Positions 22,084 to 35,500 are shown, numbered from the stretch's first letter. The stretch: DNA of 64,000 nucleotides from Ditylenchus dipsaci (GCA_004194705.1 SADC01000329.1:682001-746000), one strand, 5' to 3'. Numbers and translations are program-made. The notes: generated by a model from the letters alone, not told the origin.

Positions 22084-25000
22084 ATGGCACAGTGCTATAC
22101 AAGTATATTCGGCACTTTGGTGGGCTGCAGTGGATGTATGATAACTATTGAGTCACTTGCTAGGTTAGTTTTGTCTTTCGGTGGATTCGGTTAATTTAAT
22201 TGACTTTTTTAAGTTTTGATGCTTCCTCTATGCACCTGATGACATTTGCCACCTTTATCGCAGTCACATTAGATGGCTTGATACGACACAAGCAGTTCTC
22301 AAAAATAAGATATATTCCTTACAGGTTAGCTAATATTTTGTATAGTTTTAAACAGACCATATTCGTTCAATAACATTGCAATTTCACAAAATCAATTGTG
22401 CGTGAGATCAATTTTCAATCCAACTTTTTTTTTCAAATTATTTTTGAATATTTTTAACTTAGGACCTTATTCGATTTGGAGGGAGAGAGGGGGGTGGTGG
22501 TGAGATGCCAACGCTTTTTAGCCATCTTTTCATATATTGATCGAGTTGATGATGGTGATCAAATTGACCATAATCCCTTGATCAGCATGATTTTTATAAT
22601 TCCTAGTAAGAATTATCAGAATTACTATGATTATCATAATCAACATAAAAAATTAAAAAAAAGAATAAGCTCCGTGGTGAAATACAGGATTGGCCAAACT
22701 TTTCGGACTATTTCATTAAGCCATAACTTTTTGAATTCGCGTTGTTCCAACAAGATGCGTTGCTTGACACTGCCAGATCGGACGACTTAGGCTACTTTCA
22801 CTGCACCCATGGCCGTAGCCAGGGGGGGGCTATATCCCCCCGTCAGGTTTTTCGAAAAAAATTTAAATTCAAATTTAATTGATTTCGTTGATAAAAAGTG
22901 TCCCCCATCAATTCAAATTTTGGAAATGTCGCTGCGTTAAAAATCATGGTCCTTCAAGCAAATAATGCCCATATTTTTAATTTATAAAGAAATTTTCAGT
23001 GCATATATAGAAATTGTCCTGCTTTTCTTTGCAGTGAGCATTGCAAGCAACCAAGCCTACAACTTTGAGATACCTTTTCCTTTGTTCATAATTTTTAGAT
23101 CCGTATGCTGAATTCACTTTACTTATTATTTTTCAAAGCTTGTAATTTCAGGGTACCTTACTAGCCAATGTAATCCTGACCAGACTAATCCAGAGGAGGG
23201 TCTACAGTTGGTCTAAACTGTCATCCGTGCTTGTGGTCACAATCGGCATAGCAATTTTTACAATGGAGGAGAGAAGTGTAGGGCATGTGCTGCATAAAAA
23301 AGTGCCTCCATACTGGGCCCAATTTGTGCCCCTACCCACATTTGCTATAGGTAAGTCTTTTTGCTCCTAATAGGTTGTACAGGGTGAGTCAAGAAATCTC
23401 AACTTTTTTTAACAGCCATAACTTTCTGTCTGCGCCGAATTCTAAAATTCTGTAAACGCAGAACAACTCAGTTTTTCAAAGCAATTATTATTATTATGTG
23501 AAAAACGCGATTTTCATATAGGCCCCTGTGGTTTGGGCTTGTTTATCCAGAAGACTAGCAGCCAATTTACAAGGTACACAAATGAAAATCGTATTTTTCA
23601 CATTATGGCACTTGTGCACTTCGGGGGGGGGGGGGGCTTATTATTTTTTACTGTGAATAGTGTTTTTTAGTCTCATAAGTAATTTTTATAAACTGAAACG
23701 ATTTAAAAAAGTTGTTTTCTAGCGCTTAAGTTACTCAAAAGTTGAGTTTTCAAAAACAAATTTCTTACAAGAGATACAAGATCTGACTTTTTATAACTGT
23801 TCACAGTCAATAAAAGCAGGAGCCTCCCGAAGTGCACAAGTGTCCACATTATACCACAAAAAAAATTTCTTTGAAAAACTGAGTCGTTGTGCATTCACAG
23901 AACGGCACTTATTTAGTTGGGGGGGGGGAGGTAGCTTGGCGCATTTTTTAGTTTTTTCGTAAATCATGTTTAAATCACTCCTAAGTATTTTTTATACGCT
24001 AAAAGCGATAAAAAGCTGTTTTCCGACACTTTTTCATATAAAAAGTCGTTTTTTTTGAAAAAAAAATTTTGACCAAAATCGACTTTTTGCCTTGGCCCCC
24101 AAGGCAATCCAACCTAAAAGGGTACTTGGATACTGCAAAAAGATGAGATTTGAACATAGTTTTGCTAACTGGGGCCTAGCGCATGAAGAAACTCTGGTAT
24201 GCATGCTTTGTTATGCATCCAGAGTCACTTTCGAGTGATTTGCGTCTAAGGTATGTGGGTGTGCGCATCTCAACTCCAAGCCCTCAAACTTCTGCGCCAC
24301 CGAAGGGGTCGCAGGGGGCTTGAGAGTTAGAGATGCGCGCACTCACTTACCTTAGACATAATTCCGAGCAAGACTCTTGATTAAAAATGCATATAGTGGC
24401 TCTTTTTGCCCAGCTCCAGTGACCAAAACGGCGTAGAATACTTAATACAAGGTGATTTACCTTGGTTCCTAAGGCAAAAAGTCATATTTTGGTCAAAATT
24501 TATTTTTTAAATCAATTTTTTAGATGGAAAAGTGTCACAAAATAACTTGCTTATCGTTTTAAGCACATAAAAGTTACTTAGGAGTAATTGAAACATGATT
24601 TTTAAATATGAAAAACGACCGCCCCCCCCCCCCCCCCCCCCCCCCCGAAATTTTAAATGCAAACAAAAAATATAAAAAAACTGTTTTCTTTTGAAAATAG
24701 CGCCCCACACGGTTCCATCTGTCAGGCAATTGTCAGAGATTCAAAAAACAATTTAAAAAAATTGATGATTTTCAACTAAAAATCTTCGAAAATTGGGTCG
24801 CAAAGTATCACGAGTAGATTTCCTGCCATTATAATCAAGCCTACTTTTATAGGCATATTGCTGATGTCATTGTGCTTGTTCGGCTCTGCTTACATGGGTT
24901 TGGCGCAAGAAAAGCTGTATTTTAAGCATGGAAAATATCCTGATGAAATGATGTTCTACACAGTAGACTTAGCACTTTTTAACCAGTCTTTAATTTGTCG

Positions 25001-27158
25001 ATTTTCAGCATTTCCTATCACTTCCTTTGTTTGCCTTCGTGGGTGAAAGCATTATATCGGATGTGCAGAAGTATACAGATTCGCCAAATGTGTGGATTGC
25101 AGACATGTTGGAGCTGCCTTTGCCTAAACAATGGTTCAGGCTTTTCCTCGTCATCTTCATGCAGTAAGCATTTTGTTTAATAAAAAGTTATGGCTCATTC
25201 ACGTAACAATTTTTTTAAGTGGTAACATTATTCGGTAGTTCCACAATTCTAGTTTCCAATGATGGATCATTTGTTGAAATGTGTTCACAAAACATGGTGC
25301 AAAAAATCAAAAGTATGACACAAATCAGAAAAAACTATTTATTTTTGATTTATGTCATACTTTTAATTTTTTGTACCATGTTTTGTGAACACATTTCAAC
25401 AAATGATCCATCATTGGAAACTAGAATTGTGGAGCTAATGAATAGGCCAATCTGCAGGTTTTCACGGCTTTAAAATATTCCCTTTGAAAAAGGTTAAAAA
25501 AATGATTATTTAATATTTCATATTTGAAACCATAGGACTAGCTGCTTTCTTGGTAGAAGAAGAATACCTTATGGCTCATTTATAAACGTTGTCGTTGTCG
25601 TCGTCGTTGTCGTTGGAAAAAATGTTTTATAAAGGCAATTTTACGCCAACGACAACGACGACCTATTTATAAAAAATCCAACGACAACGACATCGCCAAC
25701 GACAACGAAATTTTTCATTCAAAAATTGGACAAATTTCGCATTTTCAGTCGAGATTTCGAGGGAAAACGTGTGGAGAATATAGTTAATCCTTAAAATTCT
25801 GACTTAAAATGCAAAACTTCTCCAACTTCAAAGAAAAAATTTCGTTGTCGTTGGCGATGTCGTTGGCGTAAAAGTGCAAGCAGTTTTGTGAAATATCGGG
25901 TTTTTGAAAACGCAGTTTGTGAAATAGTTAGTTTTTGAAAATGTATATTTGTGCATTTTAAGTCAGAATTTTAAGGATTAACTATATTCTCCACACGTTT
26001 TCCCTCGAAATCTCGACTGAAAATGCGAAATTTGTCCAATTTTTGAATGAAAAATTTCGTTGTCGTTGGTGTCGTCGTTGGCGATGTCGTTGTCGTTGGA
26101 TTTTTATAAATAGGTCGTCGTTGTCGTTATCGTCGTCGTTGGCGAAAAAAAGGGTTTTATAAAAAAAATATTCCAACGACGACGACAACGACAACGTTTA
26201 TAAATGAGCCATTACCTAGAGCTTATATCTGTCGATTTAACAACGAAAATAATCGTTTTTTTCAGCGAATTTTCAGCGCGAAAAATGTAACAGAACTAGT
26301 TCAAAGACTCACAATACGAGACTTGAATGTAACAATATTCAAGCCAAAACAATTTGACACCAAAACCGCACAAAAAACCAGGGGCTTTTAGACGAAAATT
26401 CGGGTGGTTGTGGCTTGATTTCGTAATTTTCTCAAAATTTTGTGAGACATTTTCATAAAATTAATATAGAGCACGAAAAACTGCATCAGATACAAGTGTT
26501 AGATCACAAGTGACAGTGTGCGACCTATTTTTAAGAGGGTTGAAGAACTGAGCTGGCAGCTAGCCTAGCTGAGCTAGGTAACCTATGGACATTTCTGGTT
26601 TCATTTTACTGGGTTATAAATCAATATTCAAACCAAATATTTGCGCAAGATTCATACCAAAAGATAGTCAAGACGTTGGCGAGTCTTTTTCCCTAACAAA
26701 ATTTAAATTTGAAGTATACGAAAAAACCTAAGCACTTTTAGCCAAAATAGCATTTTTCGGAAAAATATTTTAAATTACGTTTTTGATCAAACTTTTGGGT
26801 CAAAGTCACTGAATTGGGGTCGAAGTTATCTGATCGCAGATGGTGGAGAATGTTTAATCATCTGGGGGCTACTATATAATGCATTTGCTAAACTTGCAAT
26901 TTCAGGTTGATATGTATTCGGAACGTTTACCAACTATCTTCCCAGATGTCTTCCCTCAATCTCACCATGATATTAACACTGCGAAAGTTTCTTAACCTGC
27001 TGCTTTCCTTCCTACTGTTTAACAACCCATTTACCAACAAGCATTTGCTGGCAGCTGGGATGGTATTTGTAGGCTCCTTCCAATTTTATGACGGCTTCAT
27101 TATGCTGCTCAACCGATTTTCTTCAAAAACATCAGTGAACGCCAAAAAATTTAAATAA
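22084..27158 (+). CDS. SLC35B4: UDP-xylose/UDP-N-acetylglucosamine transporter, SLC35B4 type, complete
   Basis: A nucleotide-sugar transporter of the Golgi/ER membrane, supplying UDP-sugars for glycan synthesis in the lumen. Seven exons in consistent phases: 22084-22163, 22214-22324, 23000-23102, 23152-23350, 24853-24962, 25009-25163 and 26906-27158. They give about 336 residues, against 331 in human. Landmarks in order: GTLVGCSGCM (first helix), HLMTFATFIAVTLDG, AYIEIVLLFFAVSIASNQAY, PLFIIFRSGTLLANVIL (human PLHMIFRSGSLIANMIL), FGSAYMGLAQEKLYFKHGKY, LSLPLFAFVGE, LTMILTLRKFLNLLLSFLLF and NNPFT near the C terminus. The LTLRKF and NPFT blocks are hallmarks of the family. The ATG at 22084 gives the expected short N terminus. 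The introns are where the repeats sit: a hAT-like MITE pair in intron 4, and a hairpin and the GTCGTT foldback in intron 6. Confidence 0.93.
23607..23844. mobile_element. hAT-like MITE with perfect 8-bp target duplication
   Basis: Ends GGCACTTGTGCACTTCGGG and CCCGAAGTGCACAAGTGTC, flanked on both sides by CACATTAT (23599-23606 and 23845-23852). Sits inside an older palindrome (about 23440-23900) in SLC35B4 intron 4. The GGCACTT start is shared with the larger family. Confidence 0.85.
23904..24647. mobile_element. hAT-like family copy, right end eroded in a C-tract
   Basis: Starts GGCACTTATTTAGTTGGGGG. It carries the mirrored arms and the central hairpin (GCGCCACCGAAGGGGTCGCA), but the right end dissolves into a long C run at about 24620-24646. 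It fills much of SLC35B4 intron 4. Confidence 0.75.
25236..25437. mobile_element. Perfect hairpin element in SLC35B4 intron 6
   Basis: Arms of about 95 bp run TAGTTCCACAATTCTAGTTT to its complement, with almost no mismatches, around a short AT-rich loop. No coding. Transcribed within the SLC35B4 pre-mRNA it would form a long duplex. Confidence 0.75.
25572..26211. mobile_element. Foldback element with GTCGTT-repeat arms
   Basis: Outer ends TGGCTCATTTATAAACG and CGTTTATAAATGAGCCA. Each arm is loaded with GTCGTT/AACGAC words in clusters separated by matching spacers (TTTATAAATAGG, TTTTTCATTCAAAAATTGG). The arms pair over more than 200 bp. It lies in SLC35B4 intron 6. Confidence 0.75.
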
Positions 27159-27261
27159 GTAAATGTTTTACTCACTATTTAACTTATTTCTCAACCATGA
27201 CTCGTGGGTCTATAGCGCGGCTAGGCACCCCATAAACCAGGAATCTATGGTTTATTCTTAA

Positions 27262-27761
27262 AGGACCCTGTCTCTTCCTTATCATGGCAATTCGAAAAGT
27301 TTGACTAAAAAAGTTTGACTAAGTTTGACTGAAAGTTTGACCACTTAAATTTTATCAATAATAATTTCGAATTGTTTTTTATTTGCGCTTTTCGATTAGA
27401 AAATAAACTTGTAAATTCGTTTAAAATATAGAACAATTCACTAGTCGACCCCGAGACAGCATATGAAGTGCACCCCCTTGAAGTGCACCCCCCCCTATCA
27501 GAGGGGGTGCACTTCAAGGGGGGTGCACTTCAACTTTTACGGACCCCGACGTTGCTTGACAATACCAGATCGGACAACTTATCCGACTTCCACTGCTCCA
27601 CAACTGTCACCGTCGAAACGGGACTTACATCGAATAGGAAATAACGTTTAAAATTTGAAATGCAAACAAAAAAAATTTAAAAACATTATTGACAAAATCT
27701 ATGTGGTCCCGCGCGCATTCAAACCTTTGAAATTGCCATGATTAGGAAGAGACAGGGTCCT
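27262..27761. mobile_element. TTAA-type palindromic element (AGGACCCTG ends)
   Basis: Left TTAA (27258-27261), right TCAA (27762-27765). Ends AGGACCCTGTCTCTTCCTTA and AGGAAGAGACAGGGTCCT. Inside, an AAGTTTGACT word repeats at 27295-27345, and a local inverted repeat of GAAGTGCACCCCC sits at 27462-27532. It starts just downstream of the SLC35B4 stop. Confidence 0.65.
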
Positions 27762-27889
27762 TCAATATTATTCTCGCTTCTGAACTCCAAAAAAGACTCC
27801 TAATATCCCGTTAAAAAATCGTACAAAAGTTGTTTATCTCAATCATTTAGTTGAAAATGTATGGTCTAATGACTCACTCATAATGGATG

Positions 27890-28035
27890 TGTGAGATGTC
27901 TGGTGCGAGATCCATTTATAAAATTTTATTCTTCCTATCTGATGAAGCAATTTTTTTATATTTGATAGCGGATTTTAAAAATAAGGTAACAAAACTTTTA
28001 AGGTCAGTAAAATGAAAAAAACTGGCTGAGCGACG
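27890..28035. repeat. Dispersed repeat shared with 59188-59325
   Basis: GTGTGAGATGTCTGGTGCGA, then TAAAATTTTATT, then GATCAGTAAAA-like and GCTGAGC blocks occur in the same order at 59188-59325. Diverged copies of an unclassified repeat. No coding. Confidence 0.45.
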
Positions 28036-28369
28036 GAATATCCAAGACCCACACTTCATTATGAGCGACTTTTGAGATTTTGCCATCATTTAATAAACGC
28101 GGGACAGAGCATGAGTTTTTTTTTAATAAATGTAAAAAAGTATTAATCGAAATAAAAAAACAAACTCTATAAAATAAATAAACTCGAAATTTGAATATTT
28201 TGATATAAAATAAGTCTATGTCAGTTTTATTTTTATTTATTTCGACGATTGCTGTAAAGTTCATGATAGGTAGATTTTGGATTTCTTTGAATGTCACCCA
28301 AGGTTCATCAGAACCATGGGTAAACCCTGAAATATCCTTGTAAGAACCTTGCCTAAACATAGAGTAAAC

Positions 28370-28890
28370 CTTGAGCTAACATTGAGGGGGCGTGATCGTT
28401 TCGCAAAACTTTTGCCAATGAGATCACTTCACCAATTGTATGTTTTCGGTGATAGCTTCTTTTCGAGCGAGCGAGAATCGAGAACGAGAAAAGCAAAATT
28501 TTTGAGAATCGAGAATCTCGATGAAAATTCTTCGAGGATCTCATTAAGAAACGAGAAAAAATTTTAATTCTAGAAATATTACTCTTTCAAAAATTTTGAG
28601 ATTTCGAGAATCTCAACGAGAAAAAAAAACTGATCGAACGAGAAACGAGAACGAGAAAGGCAAAATTTTCGAGACGAGAAATCGATAATTCTCAAAATTT
28701 TCTCGTCTCGAGCCCAACACTACAAATTATCACTCATTTTGCAGTCAGTGAGGTGAGCTACCGAATGAGTGGCAATTGGACTGACAAAGAAATCACAATA
28801 CTTGTGAAAAGAAGCTATTAGCGAAAATATACCATTGGCTGAAAGATCTCATTGGCAAAACGATTACGCTACACATTGAGTTAATCGTGG
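28370..28890. mobile_element. Palindromic element enclosing a GAACGAGAA island
   Basis: Outer arms (GATCGTTTCGCAAAACTTTT and AGATCTCATTGGCAAAACG) face each other. Between them, 28455-28715 consists largely of GAACGAGAA, GAGAATCGAGAA and TCTCGT words in both orientations, with a segment that could be a nested insertion. The 28353-28567 ORFs are by-products of these words. Confidence 0.5.
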
Positions 28891-29555
28891 GTCAAATTTT
28901 TCGACAAGATCAACAAAGTATTGGTTCAAGGTTTTTACAAGTTTATTCCAAGATCTAATGTCCGAAATTTGCAGAAAAACAGTGTTTTTCTGCAAAATTT
29001 CAAAGAATATTGTCACTTGTGGGAAAAAAGTTCATAGAGGTTACAGCAGGTCTCTGATCTCAAATTTTCAAAAAAAAGTATATTTAGCCAATTGAAGTGC
29101 AATTTAGTCATTTTTCGTCAAAAAACCCTTTTTTTCTAGTGTTCATTGAGTTTAAGTACCAAAATAAAAATTAACAGTTTTCAAGGTTTGAGATCCCAAA
29201 TATATCATAGATGAGAGCGCTAGGTTGTAAGCAATCTAGTTTACATGTTTGTATATATATGTTTCAATCGCATTGTAATTATTATTTTTTTAAATTTTAC
29301 CGGGTATTAATGGTTTTTGCTGTATATTCTGTGATGCTTTCATGTTCAACAATTATAATAAAAATTTTCAATTGCGAGGACAACAAATTCAAAACACTCT
29401 AAAATTTTAATAGAAATCTAACATGAAAATATCTTCACTTCTTCTCTTTCTAACTCAAATCTGCTGTTTCCCAGATTCTGGCTGGTATGTCTTAACAACT
29501 AAGACTTGCTACTCATTGCACGCTTTTCTCGATTAGCAATGCATCTTCTAAAATT

Positions 29556-32500
29556 TCATCTCCAGCACAGAAGTGTTTTTCGGAGCAGGTAAGCTAGGTG
29601 CGCTGACCCTTTCAAACTACTCCCATTGGATTCAGGAGATGTTTGTAGGGAAATGGCTGTGCCAGGTGATACTTCCTTGGATGTGGTGTATTTGAGAGAT
29701 AACTGTAGGTTAGAAGAAGGCTGAAACCTATCGCATTGCAGAGAACGCGCGGATGGCCTGGATTGAATTCTAGTTTCAGGTGTCGAGAAAGGGTTTGCTT
29801 CATTATTCATATCAGTAACTGATAGTTGCGGCCTAGTGGATTCACTATGGTGAGAACTACTGATAGTTGCGTTATTAGAGCTACTTGTGCTACTGGCGGT
29901 TGCTGCTGGCCACCATTTCTCTTCAACGTTCTTTGAAGTATGCCCATCCTTTTCCATATGAGATATCCTGTGCATCATGTAGAGCAATGAGAGAACACCA
30001 AATATGTACAGCGTGACAATAAATATGGCAATCAGACTAAAAATGGGTTTTATTTATCATAAAATGTCTACATCTTATTTGTTTTAACACTCCAACGGCC
30101 GAGCGGCCACTCTAAGTGTTTCTCAATAGTTTTTCATGCTGACTCTAAATTCGAAAAGAGATTTGGAAAATTAGATGTTAACGCTGGGTAGACACCCCTT
30201 TAAAATTGGGTAGCCCTGCTCTCTAGCATCAATTTGAGTATGAATTATTAAATTAGAATATGCAAAAAATTAGTGAGAAAACCCATATGTAGCAAACTAA
30301 TTAATTAAAATGTAACGTTTTTGGCTATAACGATTTTTGCCGGAAACAATTTGGGACGAAACAGGGTAGAGCCAAATTTACTACGCTGAACACGAATCCG
30401 GTGTCAAAAAGTTATATTTTTTTTTATCGAAATCCAATTTTTACGTCAAAATATTTTTAAAAATTTCTTTTTGTTATATTTATACTTCACATCGCGAACT
30501 CTGTTTTTCGTACTATTTTTTGAACACCGTTAGTGCATTTTTCTCTCTCTATCTAATGGTATATACTATTCACTCAAGAAACGGCTCTATCACACATAAT
30601 TTCGCACATTTAAGCACCAACACAGTTTTAAAAAAAATGACACAGATGTTTCTTTGGACCAAAAATATTGAACTCCATTAAGCTCAATGTCAAAGCAATA
30701 TGTTGTTAGAAAGCTCTTAATCTCAGCTTTCGAAGATGCCATGATACATTTGCGGGCATTTTCGATATCCCAGTGAAAAATGAATAAGAAACATGACACA
30801 CGTGACTTTGAGTGTCCCAATTTTAAAGGGGTGTCTACCCAGCGTTAACATCTAATTTTCCAAATCTCTTTTCGAATTCAGAGTCAGCATGAAAAACTAT
30901 TCAGAAACACTTAGAGTGGCCGCTCGGCCGTTGGAGTGTAAAAACAATTTTGAAAAGAATTGAAGAGATTAGCGATCGTGAACAACCCAGAAAGCGTGGC
31001 CATGACCTTGCAATAGATAAAAAAGAAAAACCTCTTTCGCTAGAAATTGCAATCAGGAATTATTGTGGTGCCTCCTATCCCCAACAAACCCAAGCGCACA
31101 TGTGTGCCGTGCATTGAGCATGGAAAATTTCAAGATGGGACGCACGATTTACGCTCTACTCATTGCTACGCTTTCTAATTGTAACCAATGAGTTTCATCA
31201 TTTAAATTTTATTAGAATGGCTTTCAAGTTGAGTTTTAAATTAATAAGAGCTTTAAACTAGGGTACCTGGGGCCCGGGTATTGTAGTTAAAAGAAAACGC
31301 TTCGCGTTTAGATCTGAGCCTAGAGGAGGCCATAAGGCCTCCTAAATTATTTTTATGATAAAAAGCTCAAATGTAGATTTCATAATCATTTATATCTGAT
31401 AGGTTTCAGTTCGAATTCTTAATGCTTAACTGAAATTGTAGAACACCTTTTCTTAAATGGAAATATGCTTCGAGATAAATAAGTTGCGTCTACCGAGGTG
31501 AGACTCACGATGGTTCAAACGGAATGCTCTTATTAAGCTTGTTGAGATGCCTTGAGTGAGATAACTGCTTAAGATAAAGTAAGAGGTCCCTTAACTTAGA
31601 TGAAATTATTTGTTGAAGTGGTTAAGTTTCCTCACTCGAGGGAGTTAAGGCGGTATAAGCGATCATGAGAAATCGGACGCTACTGGTACTCAAAACATCT
31701 CCCACCAAAAAGTTAATCGGTTTTACCGTTACCATGTTTTTAGGGGTACTAACAACCCACTTTTTAAGGAGTGAGCTGAAATTAGTACGGGTTGTCCCTG
31801 AGCCTAATGCCTAAGACCCGAAGCCTAAGCCTAACGCCTAAGCCTAAATACTCAGAACTAAGCCTAATTGCTAAATCTTTAAATATTATTGATGGGACAT
31901 TAGTACGGGTTGTCCTTGAGCCTAAGGCCTAAGACCCGAAGCTTAAGCCTAACGCCTAAGCCTAATATTCAGAACTAAGCCTAATTGCTAAACCTTAATA
32001 ATATTATTGATGGGGGAAGTGGTGATGGTGGAAGAGTGGTAGTAAAACCCAGTGGCTGTTTGGGGCTGGGAGCGGTTAAACCGAGTAGCGCAAGAAATCG
32101 TGCTACAGCTCATCTGAGGAGCCGTTCAATGGTACCTGAACACAGTATCTAAATCGCGAATCTTAAAACACCAAATATTGTACCTGTGATACCGTTCGAG
32201 ACAACCCGTGATCTCGCTGTAGATAGCCTTAGATGTCGTTCAAGACAACTTATAATGATTTACCAGACCAATTGAGATGCCGTCTGGCAATACCTGAACC
32301 CAGTATCTATAAGTGGGAATCTCGAATCAGCAAACAATGTGCCCGCAATACTGTGAAAGACTACCCATGATGCCGTAGAAATCCACATAGATCCACCTGA
32401 GACGGTGCGTAAATTGAGCTGAACTGCCGTAAAAGTACACCAGTGCCCTTCAGAGATACCGTAGAAATCCAATTGAATTGCCGTAGAAGTCCGCCTGAGT

Positions 32501-35500
32501 TACCATAGAGGTCCACCAGAGCTGCCGTAGAAGTCCACCTGTAATGCCGCAGAAGACCACCTGAGTATCTGTAAAACCACCTGGATTGTCGTAAAAGTCC
32601 AATTAATTCCACCAGAGAAGCCGTAGAAGTCCACCTGTGATGCCGTAGAAGTACACTGCAAATGCCGCAGGAGACGACTCGAGTTATTGTAGAAGTCCAC
32701 CTGGATTACTGAAGAAGTCCACTTAAAACCACCAGGAAAGCCGTAAAAGTGCACCTGTGATGCAGTGAAAGTCACCTGAGTTATGGTAGAAGTCTGCCCG
32801 AGATGCCTTGGAAGTCCACTCGAGTAACTTTAGAAATCCACTTGAGTCCGCCAGAGATACCGTAGAAATTCAGCTAAAACGCCGTGACGGGCAACTTAAG
32901 TTGCCGTAGAAGTCCACCAAAGATGCCGTAGAAGTCCACCTGAAACACCTTAGGATTCTGCCTGAGATGCCATATAAGTCCACTTAAGTGACTAAAGAAG
33001 TCCACCTGAGATGCTGTACAGTTTTACCTGAAATGGCGCAGAAATCCACCCGAGTTGCCAGAGGAGTCTACCTGATACGTAGCAGAAGTTCACATGAGAT
33101 GTCGCAGTAGTCCACCAGAAACGCCATAAAAGTTCACCTGAGATGCAATAGAAGTCATCAATGCCGCTACAGAACTTCACTTGAAATGCCGTAGAGGTCA
33201 ACCTGAAAATACCAAAGAAATCCAGCTGAGATCCATAACGCCCACCTGAGTCGCGAAAGAAGTTCAACTGAGATGCCGTAAAAGAAATTGGAATAGTTGG
33301 AAAAGTCAAAAAAAGCGCCAAAACTCGATACAGTTAACTCTCGGTTTTCGTACCAGGAAGAAACCGATAAAGTTGGCCTATGGTCCATATGATCAGAAAT
33401 GACTTTTTGTCCACCAAAACCTCAAACGTTTAAATTTGTGCGAGTTGCGACTATATTTTCTTATAGTAACTTTGGGAGTTTTTGATTTGGGGGTACATCA
33501 CAGGTTAATAATAAAAGTGATGTTTTTACCCAAAACGAACTTCACACACCCACCCTAAAATCGGATTTTAAGGCCAGTTACAAAGATAAAAAAGACCACT
33601 TTCCGTGGTGAAAACCTTGTTTTAGGCCCTTTTCGACCGAAAAGTTACAAATCCACAGGGGGGACCAAGCTAATTTGAAATTTACGCTTTTGTAAATTTC
33701 CTTGTCCGGGAAGAAGTGGTCTTAGAAGTATTTTTTTAATTTCAACATATATACTTTTTTTGTTGCTTATAAGCTCCCATTAGTACGCTGTCAAAGAGGT
33801 TCTCGATATTGCCCTCGAAAATTGGTCAAAAACCCTCTTAAAGTTGGAAAAACTGGAAAATTGGCCCAAAAAAGTCAAAAAAAGCGCCAAAACTCGATTT
33901 TTTTACAGTTAACTCTCGGTTTTCGTATTTTTCCAGGAAGGAAACCGATAAAGTTGGCCTATGGTCCATATGATCAGAAATGACTTTTTGTCCACCAAAA
34001 CCTCAAACGTTTAAATTTGTGCGAGTTGCGACTATATTTTCTTATAGTAACTTTGGGAGTTTTTGATTTGGGTACATCACAGGTTAATAATAAAAGTGAT
34101 GTTTTTACCCAAAACGAACTTCACACACCCACCCTAAAATCGGATTTTAAGGCCAGTTACAAAGATAAAAAAGACCACTTTCCGTGGTGAAAACCTTGTT
34201 TTAGGCCCTTTTCGACCGAAAAGTTACAAATCCACAGGGGGACCAAGCTAATTTGAAATTTACGCTTTTGTAAATTTCCTTGTCCGGGGAAGAAGTGGTC
34301 TTAGAAGTATTTTTTTAATTTCAACATATATACTTTTTTTGTTGCTTATAAGCTCCCATTAGTACGCTGTCAAAGAGGTTCTCGATATTGCCCTCGAAAA
34401 TTGGTCAAAAACCCTCTTAAAGTTGGAAAAACTGGAAAATTGGCCCAAAAAAGTCAAAAAAAGCGCCAAAACTCGATTTTTTTACAGTTAACTCTCGGTT
34501 TTCGTATTTTTCCAGGAAGGAAACCGATAAAGTTGGCCTATGGTCCATATGATCAGAAATGACTTTTTGTCCACCAAAACCTCAAACGTTTAAATTTGTG
34601 CGAGTTGCGACTATATTTTCTTATAGTAACTTTGGGAGTTTTTGATTTGGGGGTACATCACAGGTTAATAATAAAAGTGATGTTTTTACCCAAAACGAAC
34701 TTCACACACCCACCCTAAAATCGGATTTTAAGGCCAGTTACAAAGATAAAAAAGACCACTTTCCGTGGTGAAAACCTTGTTTTAGGCCCTTTTCGACCGA
34801 AAAGTTACAAATCCACAGGGGGACCAAGCTAATTTGAAATTTACGCTTTGTAAATTTCCTTGTCCGGGGAAGAAGTGGTCTTAGAAGTATTTTTTTAATT
34901 TCAACATATATACTTTTTTGTTGCTTATAAGCTCCCATTAGTACGCTGTCAAAGAGGTTCTCGATATTGCCCTCGAAAATTGGTCAAAAACCCTCTTAAA
35001 GTTGGAAAAACTGGAAAATTGGCCCAAAAAAGTCAAAAAAAGCGCCAAAACTCGATTTTTTTACAGTTAACTCTCGGTTTTCGTATTTTTCCAGGAAGGA
35101 AACCGATAAAGTTGGCCTATGGTCCATATGATCAGAAATGACTTTTTGTCCACCAAAACCTCAAACGTTTAAATTTGTGCGAGTTGCGACTATATTTTTT
35201 ATAGTAATATTTGAAGTCTCAAATACAAATTTTGATTTTGAAAGCCATGAAGCGATTTCATTCCAATTTTTCCAATAAAATTTTGATAATGAAACCCATC
35301 GGTTACTTAATAAGTACTTTCATGAAAATAAAGGTTTCCGGCCCAAATGAAAGAGCTTTTTATCGTGCGTAATTAATCGCAAACTGGTAGACCAACCTAA
35401 CAATGTGCTGAGTAAAATAAATGTGGTCACTCCCCTAGCCCGGTATCAGGCATTAGACATGACGAAGGGGTCAAGCCTTTTAAATTTGTTTTTTTGCTAA

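Noticed and set aside
31780..32000. Interstitial telomere array
   Set aside because: GCCTAA words are degenerate and embedded in a roughly 118-bp repeat unit, not a continuous hexamer tract.
32260..33388. Overlapping minus-strand ORFs of 70-109 codons
   Set aside because: They are frame rotations of the 22-bp minisatellite; similar peptides appear in all frames.
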